NCBI GenBank assembly: GCA_002498925.1
Contig: DAJH01000018.1
Span: forward strand, 1-23,953
Length of the DNA: 23,953 nucleotides
Origin: Euryarchaeota archaeon UBA173
Lineage (GTDB): Archaea; Thermoplasmatota; Poseidoniia; Poseidoniales; Thalassarchaeaceae
Direction of reading: 5' to 3'
In this document: positions 15,536 to 22,404 of the stretch, one piece after another
Numbering within the stretch: the stretch's first letter is position 1
Layout: each line of letters opens with the position of its first letter
Translations under genes and position numbers: made by a program
The notes under the pieces: generated by a model
Database searches by the model: none
What the model saw: only the letters and a program-made list of their open reading frames with translations
What the model was told of the DNA's origin: nothing

Positions 15536-15552
15536 TAGTGTATAAAATGCAC
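15536..15552. repeat. Operator-like 17-mer, copy 1
   Basis: TAGTGTATAAAATGCAC overlaps the TATA box of the HxlR gene. It matches copy 2 (15604-15620) at 13 of 17 positions; TAGTGT and TGCAC are identical in both. AGTGT and TGCACC form an imperfect inverted repeat, as expected for a dimeric winged-helix protein. Binding here would block the HxlR promoter, giving autorepression. This role is inferred. Confidence 0.45.
15541..15548 (-). promoter_or_regulatory. TATA box of the HxlR gene
   Basis: Minus-strand ATTTTATA, centred about 35 nt upstream of the ATG at 15509, predicts a transcript start about 8 nt before the start codon. It is the best TATA match in the window and lies inside operator-like copy 1. 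Confidence 0.6.
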
Positions 15553-15582
15553 CTACGTGTAATCACCATAACCTATCCAATC

Positions 15583-15588
15583 ATATAT
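15583..15588 (+). promoter_or_regulatory. TATA-like box of the 53-aa gene
   Basis: ATATAT (within TCATATATGC), 54 nt upstream of the ATG at 15642. Transcription would start near 15612, inside operator-like copy 2, leaving a leader of about 30 nt that carries the Shine-Dalgarno sequence. Confidence 0.5.
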
Positions 15589-15603
15589 GCCAGCTCGGTG
15601 GGT

Positions 15604-15620
15604 TAGTGTGAATACTGCAC
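15604..15620. repeat. Operator-like 17-mer, copy 2
   Basis: TAGTGTGAATACTGCAC, 68 bp from copy 1 and in the same orientation. Within it AGTG and CACT are inverted arms. It overlaps the predicted start region of the 53-aa gene. A further inverted repeat, ATACT/AGTAT (15612-15616 and 15623-15627), lies across its end. Confidence 0.45.
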
Positions 15621-15627
15621 TAAGTAT

Positions 15628-15634
15628 GAGGAGG
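15628..15634 (+). promoter_or_regulatory. Shine-Dalgarno GAGGAGG of the 53-aa gene
   Basis: GAGGAGG with a 7-nt spacer to the ATG at 15642. It is one of the strongest ribosome binding sites in the window and is the main reason for treating the short frame as a gene. A rival ATG at 15626 opens only an 18-codon frame in another phase. Confidence 0.65.
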
Positions 15635-15641
15635 AAACCAA

Positions 15642-15803
15642 ATGGACAGATTACTGAAGAACTGGATAGACGAGACAATTGATAACAGCGAAATGCCGAT
15701 GGAAGTAAAGATCTCTAGAATCAGAATAAGGGATTACATCTACGCGCTAATCGCAAATTACAGAGCGCCCGCATGGTCACAGTCCCCAACCAGGGCAATG
15801 TGA
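15642..15803 (+). CDS. Small 53-aa protein, unknown function
   Basis: Not recognised. The 53-aa product begins MDRLLKNWIDETIDNSEMPM and has an amphipathic basic stretch EVKISRIRIRDYIYALIANY followed by a short polar tail ending RAM. There is no membrane segment or Cys, so a cytosolic or peripheral protein is likely. Support for its being real: a GAGGAGG ribosome binding site at ideal spacing, a TATA-like box upstream, divergent placement from an HxlR regulator with shared repeats, and natural amino-acid composition. Its stop is 9 nt from the end of the convergent fusion gene at 15813. It could be the regulated output of the HxlR protein, perhaps a small stress or binding protein; that is inference. 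Confidence 0.65.
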   Translation: MDRLLKNWIDETIDNSEMPMEVKISRIRIRDYIYALIANYRAPAWSQSPTRAM

Positions 15804-15812
15804 TTCGGAGAC

Positions 15813-17876
15813 TTATTCGCCCACGTAGTCTGGCTTGCGCCCCTCGATTAGAGCGGATAGCCCTTCAAGAGCGTCGGTCGTTCCAAAAATAGACTCCAGA
15901 CTCTGCAGTTCTCTTGACAGCCCTGCATCCAAGTCATCACCCGTCTTGATCGCTTCGTCGAGAAGCGAACCTGCCATACGAACAGCTACGGGGGCCCCTC
16001 GTGATAGCAGCTTGAGCTGCCTTCCAACGACTTTGTCAGTGGCGTCAAAGCCATCAGGACAGACCCCAGAGGATATTGAATCCATATTGTGGTCTGAGTA
16101 GAATGAGGAAGCAAAGGCAACAACTGGATTCGACTCATCAGAAGCCATTCCGGGATATTTGTTATCTGGCTTCTCTCCAACTAGGGACATAATGGTGGAA
16201 TCTACTTCGGAGGGATCCACTAGGTGAGTTACGAGACCCAGCGCTCTAGCAGTCACAGCATCGAGGAAATTACCAGCTAGAACAGAATACCTAGCACACT
16301 CTATTCCACAAATCCTCGTCGTCCTCTGAGTACCACCAAGCCCTGGATAAATTCCAATACCGGTCTCAGGGAAGCGGAATTGGGTTCTCTTGGTGCCTAT
16401 TCTGTAATCGCAGGCCAGAGCCAACTCAAGCCCCCCTCCCAGTGCGAGCCCAGTAGTCAGGGCGATAGTGGTCTTCTCGCTCCTCTCGAGCTTGTCGAGT
16501 ACTTCATGCCCCTTTGCCGTGAAGTCATAAATTTCATTGAAAGAGTCAGCTCTCAGCTTGTCCACAAAGAACTTCACATCAGCACCAGCAACGAATGCCT
16601 TACCCGCTCCCTCCAGAACTATCGTAGAAACACCCTCCATTGAATTCAGCTTGTCCAGACATTCTCCCAGTTGATTGACCAATGTAACGTTCAGGGCATT
16701 CATTGCCTCTGGCCTATTCAACCGAACCGTTGCTATTCCGTTGGAAACATCAACATCAACATACGAGAACTCGAATGCACTGTCCTTCTCCTTGAACCAC
16801 ATCGGCAACTCTAGATCAGCAAGCTCGGAATAAGTAGAGGCCATTCCAACAGCCTCCTCTATCCCGATCCTATTGGCTATCTCAAATGGGCCAATGCCCC
16901 ATCTAAGACCCACTTTGGCACCCCTGTCGACATCTTCCATGGAGCATATGTCCTCTTCGACTATTTGTGCTGCAACCGAGAAAACCTGACCTAGGAGGCG
17001 CTCGCGGATTATCGCGGAGGAAGCGTCATTGCATTCCTCCACTGCACCTATCTCCCACATCGCACCGGATTCCACCAATGATCGAAGATTCTCGGCCCCC
17101 CTGAATCTCTCCACCCCTAGTTGTTCGGATAGGTAGTCAGTGGAGTGCAGCGCGATCGGCGGCCCCGTGAGATTCATCAGCGCGAAGGGGCCCATGCCTA
17201 TTCTGAATGCAGAACGCGCAACAGCATCAATCTGGGCAGTTGTCCCGACCCCCTCCTCTAGAAGAAGGCAGGCCTCGTTGAGCCAGGGGACAAAGAACCG
17301 ATTAACGACGAAACCAGGCCGGTCCTTGCAGATAATCACAACCTTCCCCATAGTCTTGCAATACTGCTCTACCGCTCTCAAGGAATCGGGAGATGTAGTC
17401 TCAGCAGGAATGATCTCAATCAGCCTGTTCTTAGCTGGATGGTAGAAGAAGTGCAGACCAACAAACCGGTCAGGACGACCAGTGGCCAAGGCTAGCTCGT
17501 TCACTGAGAGTGACGAAGTGTTGCTGGCTAGTACCGTATGGCTATCACAGACTTCATCCAGCTTAGAGAAAACCGCTGTTTTGACGTCGAAGTCCTCGAA
17601 AACTGCTTCGATGACTAAGTCCGTTCCAGGGTCTACATTCTCTGTTCCAATGACCCCTGTAATCCTGCTCTTGATGCCCTCAACCTTCTCTGGCCTGAAT
17701 ATCCTACGTTCCACAGCCTCCGAGAGGAACTCCGAGACGATCTCTTGCCCCCTCTTGACCCACTTCTCCTCACGGTCCACCATCTGGACCTCGAAATCCT
17801 CTTGCGCACTCTTCTGCGCAATTCCAGAGCCCATGTTTCCCGCACCGATTACTGCCACTTTCTCTATGGGGCGCAT
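15813..17876 (-). CDS. 3-Hydroxyacyl-CoA dehydrogenase/enoyl-CoA hydratase fusion
   Basis: Bifunctional beta-oxidation-type enzyme that hydrates enoyl-CoA and oxidises (S)-3-hydroxyacyl-CoA with NAD. The 687-aa protein has the dehydrogenase first: GAGNMGSG (11-18), EAVFEDFDVK, SNTSSLSVNELA, GLHFFYHPAKNRLIEI with the catalytic His region, then KDRPGFVVNRF and a second helical domain. The hydratase follows from about 370, with the oxyanion-hole segment FVAGADVKFF, ALGGGLELALACDY (Glu484) and FPETGIGIYPGLGGTQR (Glu504). The two Glu are 20 apart, as in rat hydratase. This dehydrogenase-hydratase order is that of archaeal crotonyl-CoA hydratase/3-hydroxybutyryl-CoA dehydrogenases and opposite to bacterial FadB. 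ATG at 17876 is preferred to TTG at 17897; GGTGGG lies upstream. Whether it serves fatty acid breakdown or another CoA pathway is open. Confidence 0.93.
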   Translation of the reverse strand: MRPIEKVAVIGAGNMGSGIAQKSAQEDFEVQMVDREEKWVKRGQEIVSEFLSEAVERRIFRPEKVEGIKSRITGVIGTENVDPGTDLVIEAVFEDFDVKTAVFSKLDEVCDSHTVLASNTSSLSVNELALATGRPDRFVGLHFFYHPAKNRLIEIIPAETTSPDSLRAVEQYCKTMGKVVIICKDRPGFVVNRFFVPWLNEACLLLEEGVGTTAQIDAVARSAFRIGMGPFALMNLTGPPIALHSTDYLSEQLGVERFRGAENLRSLVESGAMWEIGAVEECNDASSAIIRERLLGQVFSVAAQIVEEDICSMEDVDRGAKVGLRWGIGPFEIANRIGIEEAVGMASTYSELADLELPMWFKEKDSAFEFSYVDVDVSNGIATVRLNRPEAMNALNVTLVNQLGECLDKLNSMEGVSTIVLEGAGKAFVAGADVKFFVDKLRADSFNEIYDFTAKGHEVLDKLERSEKTTIALTTGLALGGGLELALACDYRIGTKRTQFRFPETGIGIYPGLGGTQRTTRICGIECARYSVLAGNFLDAVTARALGLVTHLVDPSEVDSTIMSLVGEKPDNKYPGMASDESNPVVAFASSFYSDHNMDSISSGVCPDGFDATDKVVGRQLKLLSRGAPVAVRMAGSLLDEAIKTGDDLDAGLSRELQSLESIFGTTDALEGLSALIEGRKPDYVGE

Positions 17877-17939
17877 GCACCGCCCACCAGTGTTCAATCC
17901 ATGAATGCAGCGGAAGAATGGAAGCCATCACCATCAGCA

Positions 17940-17947
17940 ACATATTC
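17940..17947 (+). promoter_or_regulatory. TATA-like box of the surface-protein operon
   Basis: ACATATTC centred about 27 nt upstream of the ATG at 17971, the spacing expected for a leaderless transcript. It supports that start over the in-frame ATG at 17905, which lies upstream of the box. Confidence 0.5.
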
Positions 17948-17970
17948 AGTCACCTCCCCCATCGCGAGTT

Positions 17971-20616
17971 ATGACGAGACGTAGCTTTGCGGTGGGCCTT
18001 GTTCTAATTTTCCTGCTTTCCTCAACTTCTCAGGTGGTTTTCGCTAATTCAAACGGAAAAATCGGCAGCTCATCCAGCGGATGCAGCTGTCATTCCAACT
18101 CTTCCCCGATATCCCCTTCCCTCAGCGGCTTACCATGGGGGGCCGGAGGGTATACTCCAGGCTCCACATACTCGCTCGTATGGGACGGGGGGCCTCACAT
18201 CTCTGGGGACGGAGGCTTCAACCTGCTAGCGAGTGCCGGTGGCTGGTCAAATCTCGGTACAGACGTCCAGTTGGTGAGTGGCGAACTGACTCATAGCAGC
18301 GACGCCTCACGATCCTGGACCGCAGACTGGACGGCTCCTTCTGCTGGAACTGGGGATGTAGACTTCGACCTAGCTGTCCTATACGCCAACGGAAACAGCC
18401 AGAATTCAGGCGACAGTTGGGGGACAGGGACATGGACCCTTTCTGAGGCAGGGCCGACCAACAACCCCCCTTCTGCCTCCAATGTTTACTACGTCCCCAG
18501 TAATCCAACCAAAGCCACGGGCCTGGGCGTCTCTTACACTTACGACGATGCAGATGGCGATTCGGAGCAGGGCACTACTATCAGGTGGTATCGAGACGGA
18601 CTGCGCGTCTCACAAATCGATGACCAGACCGACGTCCCCAACAGTTGGATAGCAAGGGGTCAGAGTTGGAGAGTCGAAGTCACTCCGAGCGACGGGGATG
18701 ACGAGGGCGACACCGTCTCATTGAATCCCATAACAATCGGAAACACGATTCCGATTGCAAGGAATCTTGCTATTTCACCAGACGCCCCCCTGGATATAGA
18801 CGACCTCACCCTTGACTGGGAGTATTACGATCTAGATGGAAACCCCCAAGACACTCAGCAGACAACCATTCACTGGTTCTTGGACGGCTCAAGGGTCACT
18901 GAGTTGGATGGAGAGGCGTCCGTATCCAGCATCATGATCAGGTCCGATGATGAGTGGGAGGTAGCAATTACTCCCCATGACGGTACCGACTTCGGTGATA
19001 CCATCACAAGTGGGAAGATAATAATCGGCTCATCCAACAACCAGCCCACTGTAAATGGCTACGTCAACCCGCCCGGCAATGCCGTGACTTCCGACGCTTT
19101 ACAGCTCTCATACTCCTCTTTCGACTCCGACGGGGACATAATACAAGACGTCGAGATCAGATGGTACAGGGATGGAGTCAGGGTATCTGCGTTCAATGAC
19201 GAGCAGACGGTCGATCCCTCTTTCACCTCCAAGGGCGAAACTTGGTACTCTAAAGTCAGGGTTTTCGATGGCCTGGTCTGGTCCGAGTGGTTCGAGACGG
19301 GCTCAGTATTGATTGGGAATACGCCACCCGTGGTCACATCGATAACGATGCTGCCGGATGGCCCACTTACCACTTCCACGGAACTTTCCGTAGTTTGGGA
19401 GCAGACCGATATCGACGGCGACCAGGAATCGGGCAGCCAAATCAGATGGTGGGTTGACGGCGAGTGGGTCAGGGACTACGATGACATGACAAGTATCCCG
19501 TCCTCCCTGACTATTCGAGATCAGCATTGGTCGGTACAGGTGCTACCCGGGGATGGGGAGTCATTGGGCTCATCGATGAAGACCACCTCAAGATCGATAG
19601 ACAACGCACCTCCCTCCGCCCCAGAAGTCTCTCTCGAGAACACGCCCATTGGGAACATGATGGAAAATCCTGACTCCCTGTCAGACATGATTGCCACCTC
19701 CATCTCCAACGATCCGGATGGGGAACCTATCTCTTACACATACAAGTGGTCCAGGAACGGATTCCATGTGCCCGACCTTGATGGGCAGTCAGTTGTGGAC
19801 CAGTCCCGTCTAGAGCCAGGCTCAACGTGGGGTGTCGAGGTTACCGCTAGCGACCCCTGGGGCCTAGAGTCTTCATCATTCACCGAGGTCGTGATTGCAA
19901 ACGTCGCACCAACCGCGTCTTGGGAATCGGAAACCTCGCCACCCACCCCGGGTGCCATGGCGACCTTCGATGCATCCTCCTCGGGCGACCCGGATGGAAG
20001 CATCTCCTCCTACATCTGGATAATCAATGGCGTTGGCCTAACCGGTGAAACGGTCGACGTCCTTCTCCCATCAGGGGTCCATTCCGTATCACTCACCGTA
20101 ATTGACGACATGGGCATGTCCGACACCATTTCTAATCAGATCACATATGGCGACGTAATCACCGTGCAGTCCCTGGAGGCCACTGTCTCAGGGGCCACGG
20201 TAACACTTTCGTGGACCGACGACGCTTCCCAAGAGTACAGAATATACAGGTCCACCAGCCCAATAACAACCGTGGTCGGACTCACCTCCATGGATGAGGC
20301 ACCAGGCTGGGGGGAACTAACCCCCGTCCAGATGAACCCGGAGGGGGCTACTTCGATGAAGACATGGAGCGAGCAGGCTCCGGTCGCCTCTACATTGTAT
20401 TACGTAGTAACAACCGTAGTCGATGGGAATGAGGTGGTCTGGGTATTGGATGGCCAGAACCATGTCAGCGTCGATGCAAGCACGGCCGGAGAGTCAGCCG
20501 AGGAGTCAGGGGGCTCCTCTGACATCTTGCCCCTAGTACTGACTGCCATGCTATTCGTACTGGGCGCTTCCGCCATAGGAATCGCCATGGCCGAGAGGAA
20601 GCGGAGGGGGTTCTGA
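17971..20616 (+). CDS. Large surface protein: CSCH motif, Reeler-like domain, Ig-like repeats, PKD, membrane anchor
   Basis: An 881-aa secreted, C-terminally anchored protein. Order: signal peptide (1-25); SGCSCHS (Cys38, Cys40, His41); a beta domain (about 42-160, YTPGSTYSLVW, GFNLLASAGG, LTHSSDASRSWTADWTAP, DLAVLYANGN) that resembles Reeler or choice-of-anchor V domains; five Ig-like repeats of about 95 residues (166-646) sharing a DxDGD turn, IRWYRDG-type strand and IGNT/PP junctions; a PKD-like domain (646-728, DASSSGDPDGSISSY); an Fn3-like domain (729-838); Ser/Glu-rich stalk; one helix (852-872) and a basic RKRRGF end. Family relatives usually carry CXXCH; here one residue is missing, so covalent haem binding is doubtful. 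The start at 17971 gives a clean signal peptide and fits the TATA box. It heads a three-gene operon; likely a long adhesin or binding protein. Confidence 0.85.
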   Translation: MTRRSFAVGLVLIFLLSSTSQVVFANSNGKIGSSSSGCSCHSNSSPISPSLSGLPWGAGGYTPGSTYSLVWDGGPHISGDGGFNLLASAGGWSNLGTDVQLVSGELTHSSDASRSWTADWTAPSAGTGDVDFDLAVLYANGNSQNSGDSWGTGTWTLSEAGPTNNPPSASNVYYVPSNPTKATGLGVSYTYDDADGDSEQGTTIRWYRDGLRVSQIDDQTDVPNSWIARGQSWRVEVTPSDGDDEGDTVSLNPITIGNTIPIARNLAISPDAPLDIDDLTLDWEYYDLDGNPQDTQQTTIHWFLDGSRVTELDGEASVSSIMIRSDDEWEVAITPHDGTDFGDTITSGKIIIGSSNNQPTVNGYVNPPGNAVTSDALQLSYSSFDSDGDIIQDVEIRWYRDGVRVSAFNDEQTVDPSFTSKGETWYSKVRVFDGLVWSEWFETGSVLIGNTPPVVTSITMLPDGPLTTSTELSVVWEQTDIDGDQESGSQIRWWVDGEWVRDYDDMTSIPSSLTIRDQHWSVQVLPGDGESLGSSMKTTSRSIDNAPPSAPEVSLENTPIGNMMENPDSLSDMIATSISNDPDGEPISYTYKWSRNGFHVPDLDGQSVVDQSRLEPGSTWGVEVTASDPWGLESSSFTEVVIANVAPTASWESETSPPTPGAMATFDASSSGDPDGSISSYIWIINGVGLTGETVDVLLPSGVHSVSLTVIDDMGMSDTISNQITYGDVITVQSLEATVSGATVTLSWTDDASQEYRIYRSTSPITTVVGLTSMDEAPGWGELTPVQMNPEGATSMKTWSEQAPVASTLYYVVTTVVDGNEVVWVLDGQNHVSVDASTAGESAEESGGSSDILPLVLTAMLFVLGASAIGIAMAERKRRGF
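18466..19908 (+). repeat. Five tandem Ig-like repeats within the surface protein
   Basis: Units begin at about residues 166, 260, 358, 452 and 547 of the surface protein. Each has a DxDGD-type calcium-binding-like turn, then a strand such as IRWYRDG, IHWFLDG, IRWWVDG or YKWSRNG, an acidic loop, and a W-V-x-V-x-P-x-DG strand. Units 1 and 3 are the most alike (IRWYRDGLRVS, IRWYRDGVRVS). The DNA is diverged, so the repeats are old rather than a recent expansion. Confidence 0.7.
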
Positions 20617-20617
20617 G

Positions 20618-21772
20618 ATGTCTAGGACACTTGTAATCGCCTCTGTGGTGGCGTTATTGATGCTATCCAGCTCTAGCGTGGCCAACCCCGGGGGGAACGG
20701 GGACGCCGACAGGGACTACACCTGTGGAGGCTCATGTCACGGGGACCCATCGATGAGCCTCCCATCGGATGGAACCATCTCAATCTCGCAGGATGGAGAC
20801 GTTTTCGCAGGGCACGCAGTGGCCGTACACGTCAATGTGGCCGGAATGTCCCTTTCCGATAACAGGCTGCTCGGGACATTCATACTGGGCTCCATTGATG
20901 GAAACGACGACCACCCAGAGGATCACGGATGGCATGTGATTCAGGACCCCAACGGAGGCTCCTCGAACTATGTCGAGACGGTGGTCCCGTCAAGCGGCTC
21001 GGTCACGCTGACTTGGGTCCTTCTTGCACCTGAGGAAGCAGGCGTCCACAACCTGTTCTCACAGATCCACCATGGGTCAGAGCCGAATTATGACGGGATG
21101 GCTTACACCGGCGTATCAAGGGGATACTCGATCGACGTTTCACCGGTACCCGAAGGTCTCCCTGGACTGTCTCCAGACTGGACTGCCCCAGCCTACAGGG
21201 CGAGTGGAAACGGAGACCCCCTTGAAATCCACACCGTCAACTCCACCTCTCTTTCCGTACAGTGGATGCTTGAGGGCGAGTGGTCACCCAATGACGCAGT
21301 TGTAAGCTCCAACTGCGAAGACTCGGAAGTTTGCAACGAGTGGCAAGCGGAAATCCCCGCCACCATGGGAGATACCCGCATACAGTACCAAATCACCGTC
21401 CTAAACGGATCCTTCTCGATGGAACTGCCATGGCTCACCATGGGTACCGGACCTGTTCCTTTCGAGGGAGACATATGGGACGCAAGAGTCCAGTCATTCG
21501 CCTTCGCCTTCCTGATCCTCTCATTCATCGTATCTATCCAGATCAGGCTCTCGCCCTGGGATGGCAAGGATGATCTCGATCATACTCAAGAGGTGGTGGA
21601 ATCAGAGCCAGAAATACCGCCCCCCCCTCCTGGTATGGAAGAAGAGCCCCAAAACGATGACGAGGAGTACTGGTCTAGGCTAGTTCCCTCGGAGGAAAAC
21701 CCCGGATGGCTCTGGGACTCTGTAGAGGAAGAGTGGGTGGCTGACCCTAATTTCCAGGGGGGTGAGCAGTGA
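20618..21772 (+). CDS. Membrane-anchored exported protein with CX3CH motif and acidic cytoplasmic tail
   Basis: A 384-aa protein. A signal peptide (about 1-22) is followed by CGGSCH (Cys36, Cys40, His41), a His-containing beta domain to about 175 (His66, His71, His99, His103, His106, His144, His151, His152), and a second beta domain with Cys233 and Cys239. One transmembrane helix (about 291-311) and an acidic, Pro-rich cytoplasmic tail follow, ending in the Trp-rich PGWLWDSVEEEWVADP (362-377). The N-terminal half looks like a shorter version of the domain in the preceding gene. CX3CH is one residue longer than the usual cytochrome c motif. The ATG is 1 nt after the previous stop, and the gene overlaps the next start, so the three are translated from one message. 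Function unknown; a haem or metal-binding surface protein that signals or docks through its tail is a possible role. Confidence 0.8.
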   Translation: MSRTLVIASVVALLMLSSSSVANPGGNGDADRDYTCGGSCHGDPSMSLPSDGTISISQDGDVFAGHAVAVHVNVAGMSLSDNRLLGTFILGSIDGNDDHPEDHGWHVIQDPNGGSSNYVETVVPSSGSVTLTWVLLAPEEAGVHNLFSQIHHGSEPNYDGMAYTGVSRGYSIDVSPVPEGLPGLSPDWTAPAYRASGNGDPLEIHTVNSTSLSVQWMLEGEWSPNDAVVSSNCEDSEVCNEWQAEIPATMGDTRIQYQITVLNGSFSMELPWLTMGTGPVPFEGDIWDARVQSFAFAFLILSFIVSIQIRLSPWDGKDDLDHTQEVVESEPEIPPPPPGMEEEPQNDDEEYWSRLVPSEENPGWLWDSVEEEWVADPNFQGGEQ

Positions 21773-22365
21773 TGTTCGGGGCTGATACGTTCCACACGGC
21801 CATGGCTGAGATTGTCGTAGGTACCATGGTGCTGGCGACGGTCTGTGCCGTCGGCTGCGCATCGATACGCTACATACCGGTCCCTGCTGACAAGAGGGAG
21901 TCCCTGATGGTGACGATGGACAAGGCCTCCATGGCAGGCGCCAGCATGGCCCTCCTCTTCATGCCTATCGCGATAATGAGCGGCAACTTCGCTGCAGAAA
22001 ACACGGTTGGGAACGATCTTCTCTACAACAAGTTCGTCTACAGCGGACTCGCTCTCGGATTCTGGGCGGCTTTCGTGGTTGGAAGGGTCCGGATGGGGCC
22101 CGGACTCTGGGAAGTCAGGCCTCTGGGAATACTCCAGTCCTCCACAGCAGTCATGGCGTTCCTGATGACTACGATGGCATCCTCCATCGGCGGCAAGCTC
22201 GTCAGAGGGGAGTCCCTGTTCGACGTACTGCCAATATGGTTCCCATCGGATAGCGCAGTGGTACTGCCGATCTGGGCTTCCGCGGCACTCCTAGTGGTCG
22301 GCATGGCCGCCTTGTTCGTGGTGTTCAGGATGTCCCCCCGTACCGAGCGTATACAGCTAGAATAG
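21772..22365 (+). CDS. Multi-pass membrane protein, unknown function
   Basis: Not recognised. The 197-aa protein has five likely membrane helices at about 10-33, 51-72, 86-105, 117-139 and 159-183, with loops rich in Met and a basic, soluble C terminus (RMSPRTERIQLE). Its only His is His8, at the edge of helix 1, so a bis-His haem b site within the protein is not apparent. There is a Cys pair at Cys25 and Cys30 in helix 1. The ATG at 21772 overlaps the preceding TGA (TGATG) and follows GGGGGGTGAG, so it is translationally coupled; the adjacent GTG at 21769 is the alternative start. Tight linkage to the two exported proteins suggests it is their membrane partner, for electron transfer or transport. 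That is inference from gene order only. Confidence 0.77.
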   Translation: MFGADTFHTAMAEIVVGTMVLATVCAVGCASIRYIPVPADKRESLMVTMDKASMAGASMALLFMPIAIMSGNFAAENTVGNDLLYNKFVYSGLALGFWAAFVVGRVRMGPGLWEVRPLGILQSSTAVMAFLMTTMASSIGGKLVRGESLFDVLPIWFPSDSAVVLPIWASAALLVVGMAALFVVFRMSPRTERIQLE

Positions 22366-22404
22366 TACGCTAACCTATTGTGCCTCCTTCCTTAGCGAAA
22401 TCAC

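Noticed and set aside
15510..15569. 20-residue extension of the HxlR protein
   Set aside because: Its codons include the TATA box and operator-like repeat; the ATG at 15509 fits the promoter.
17905..17970. 22-residue His-rich extension of the surface protein
   Set aside because: Would place a polar stretch before the signal peptide and lies upstream of the TATA-like box; the start at 17971 fits both.
18082..18093. Calling the surface protein a c-type cytochrome
   Set aside because: The motif is CXCH, not CXXCH, and there is no evidence for covalent haem.
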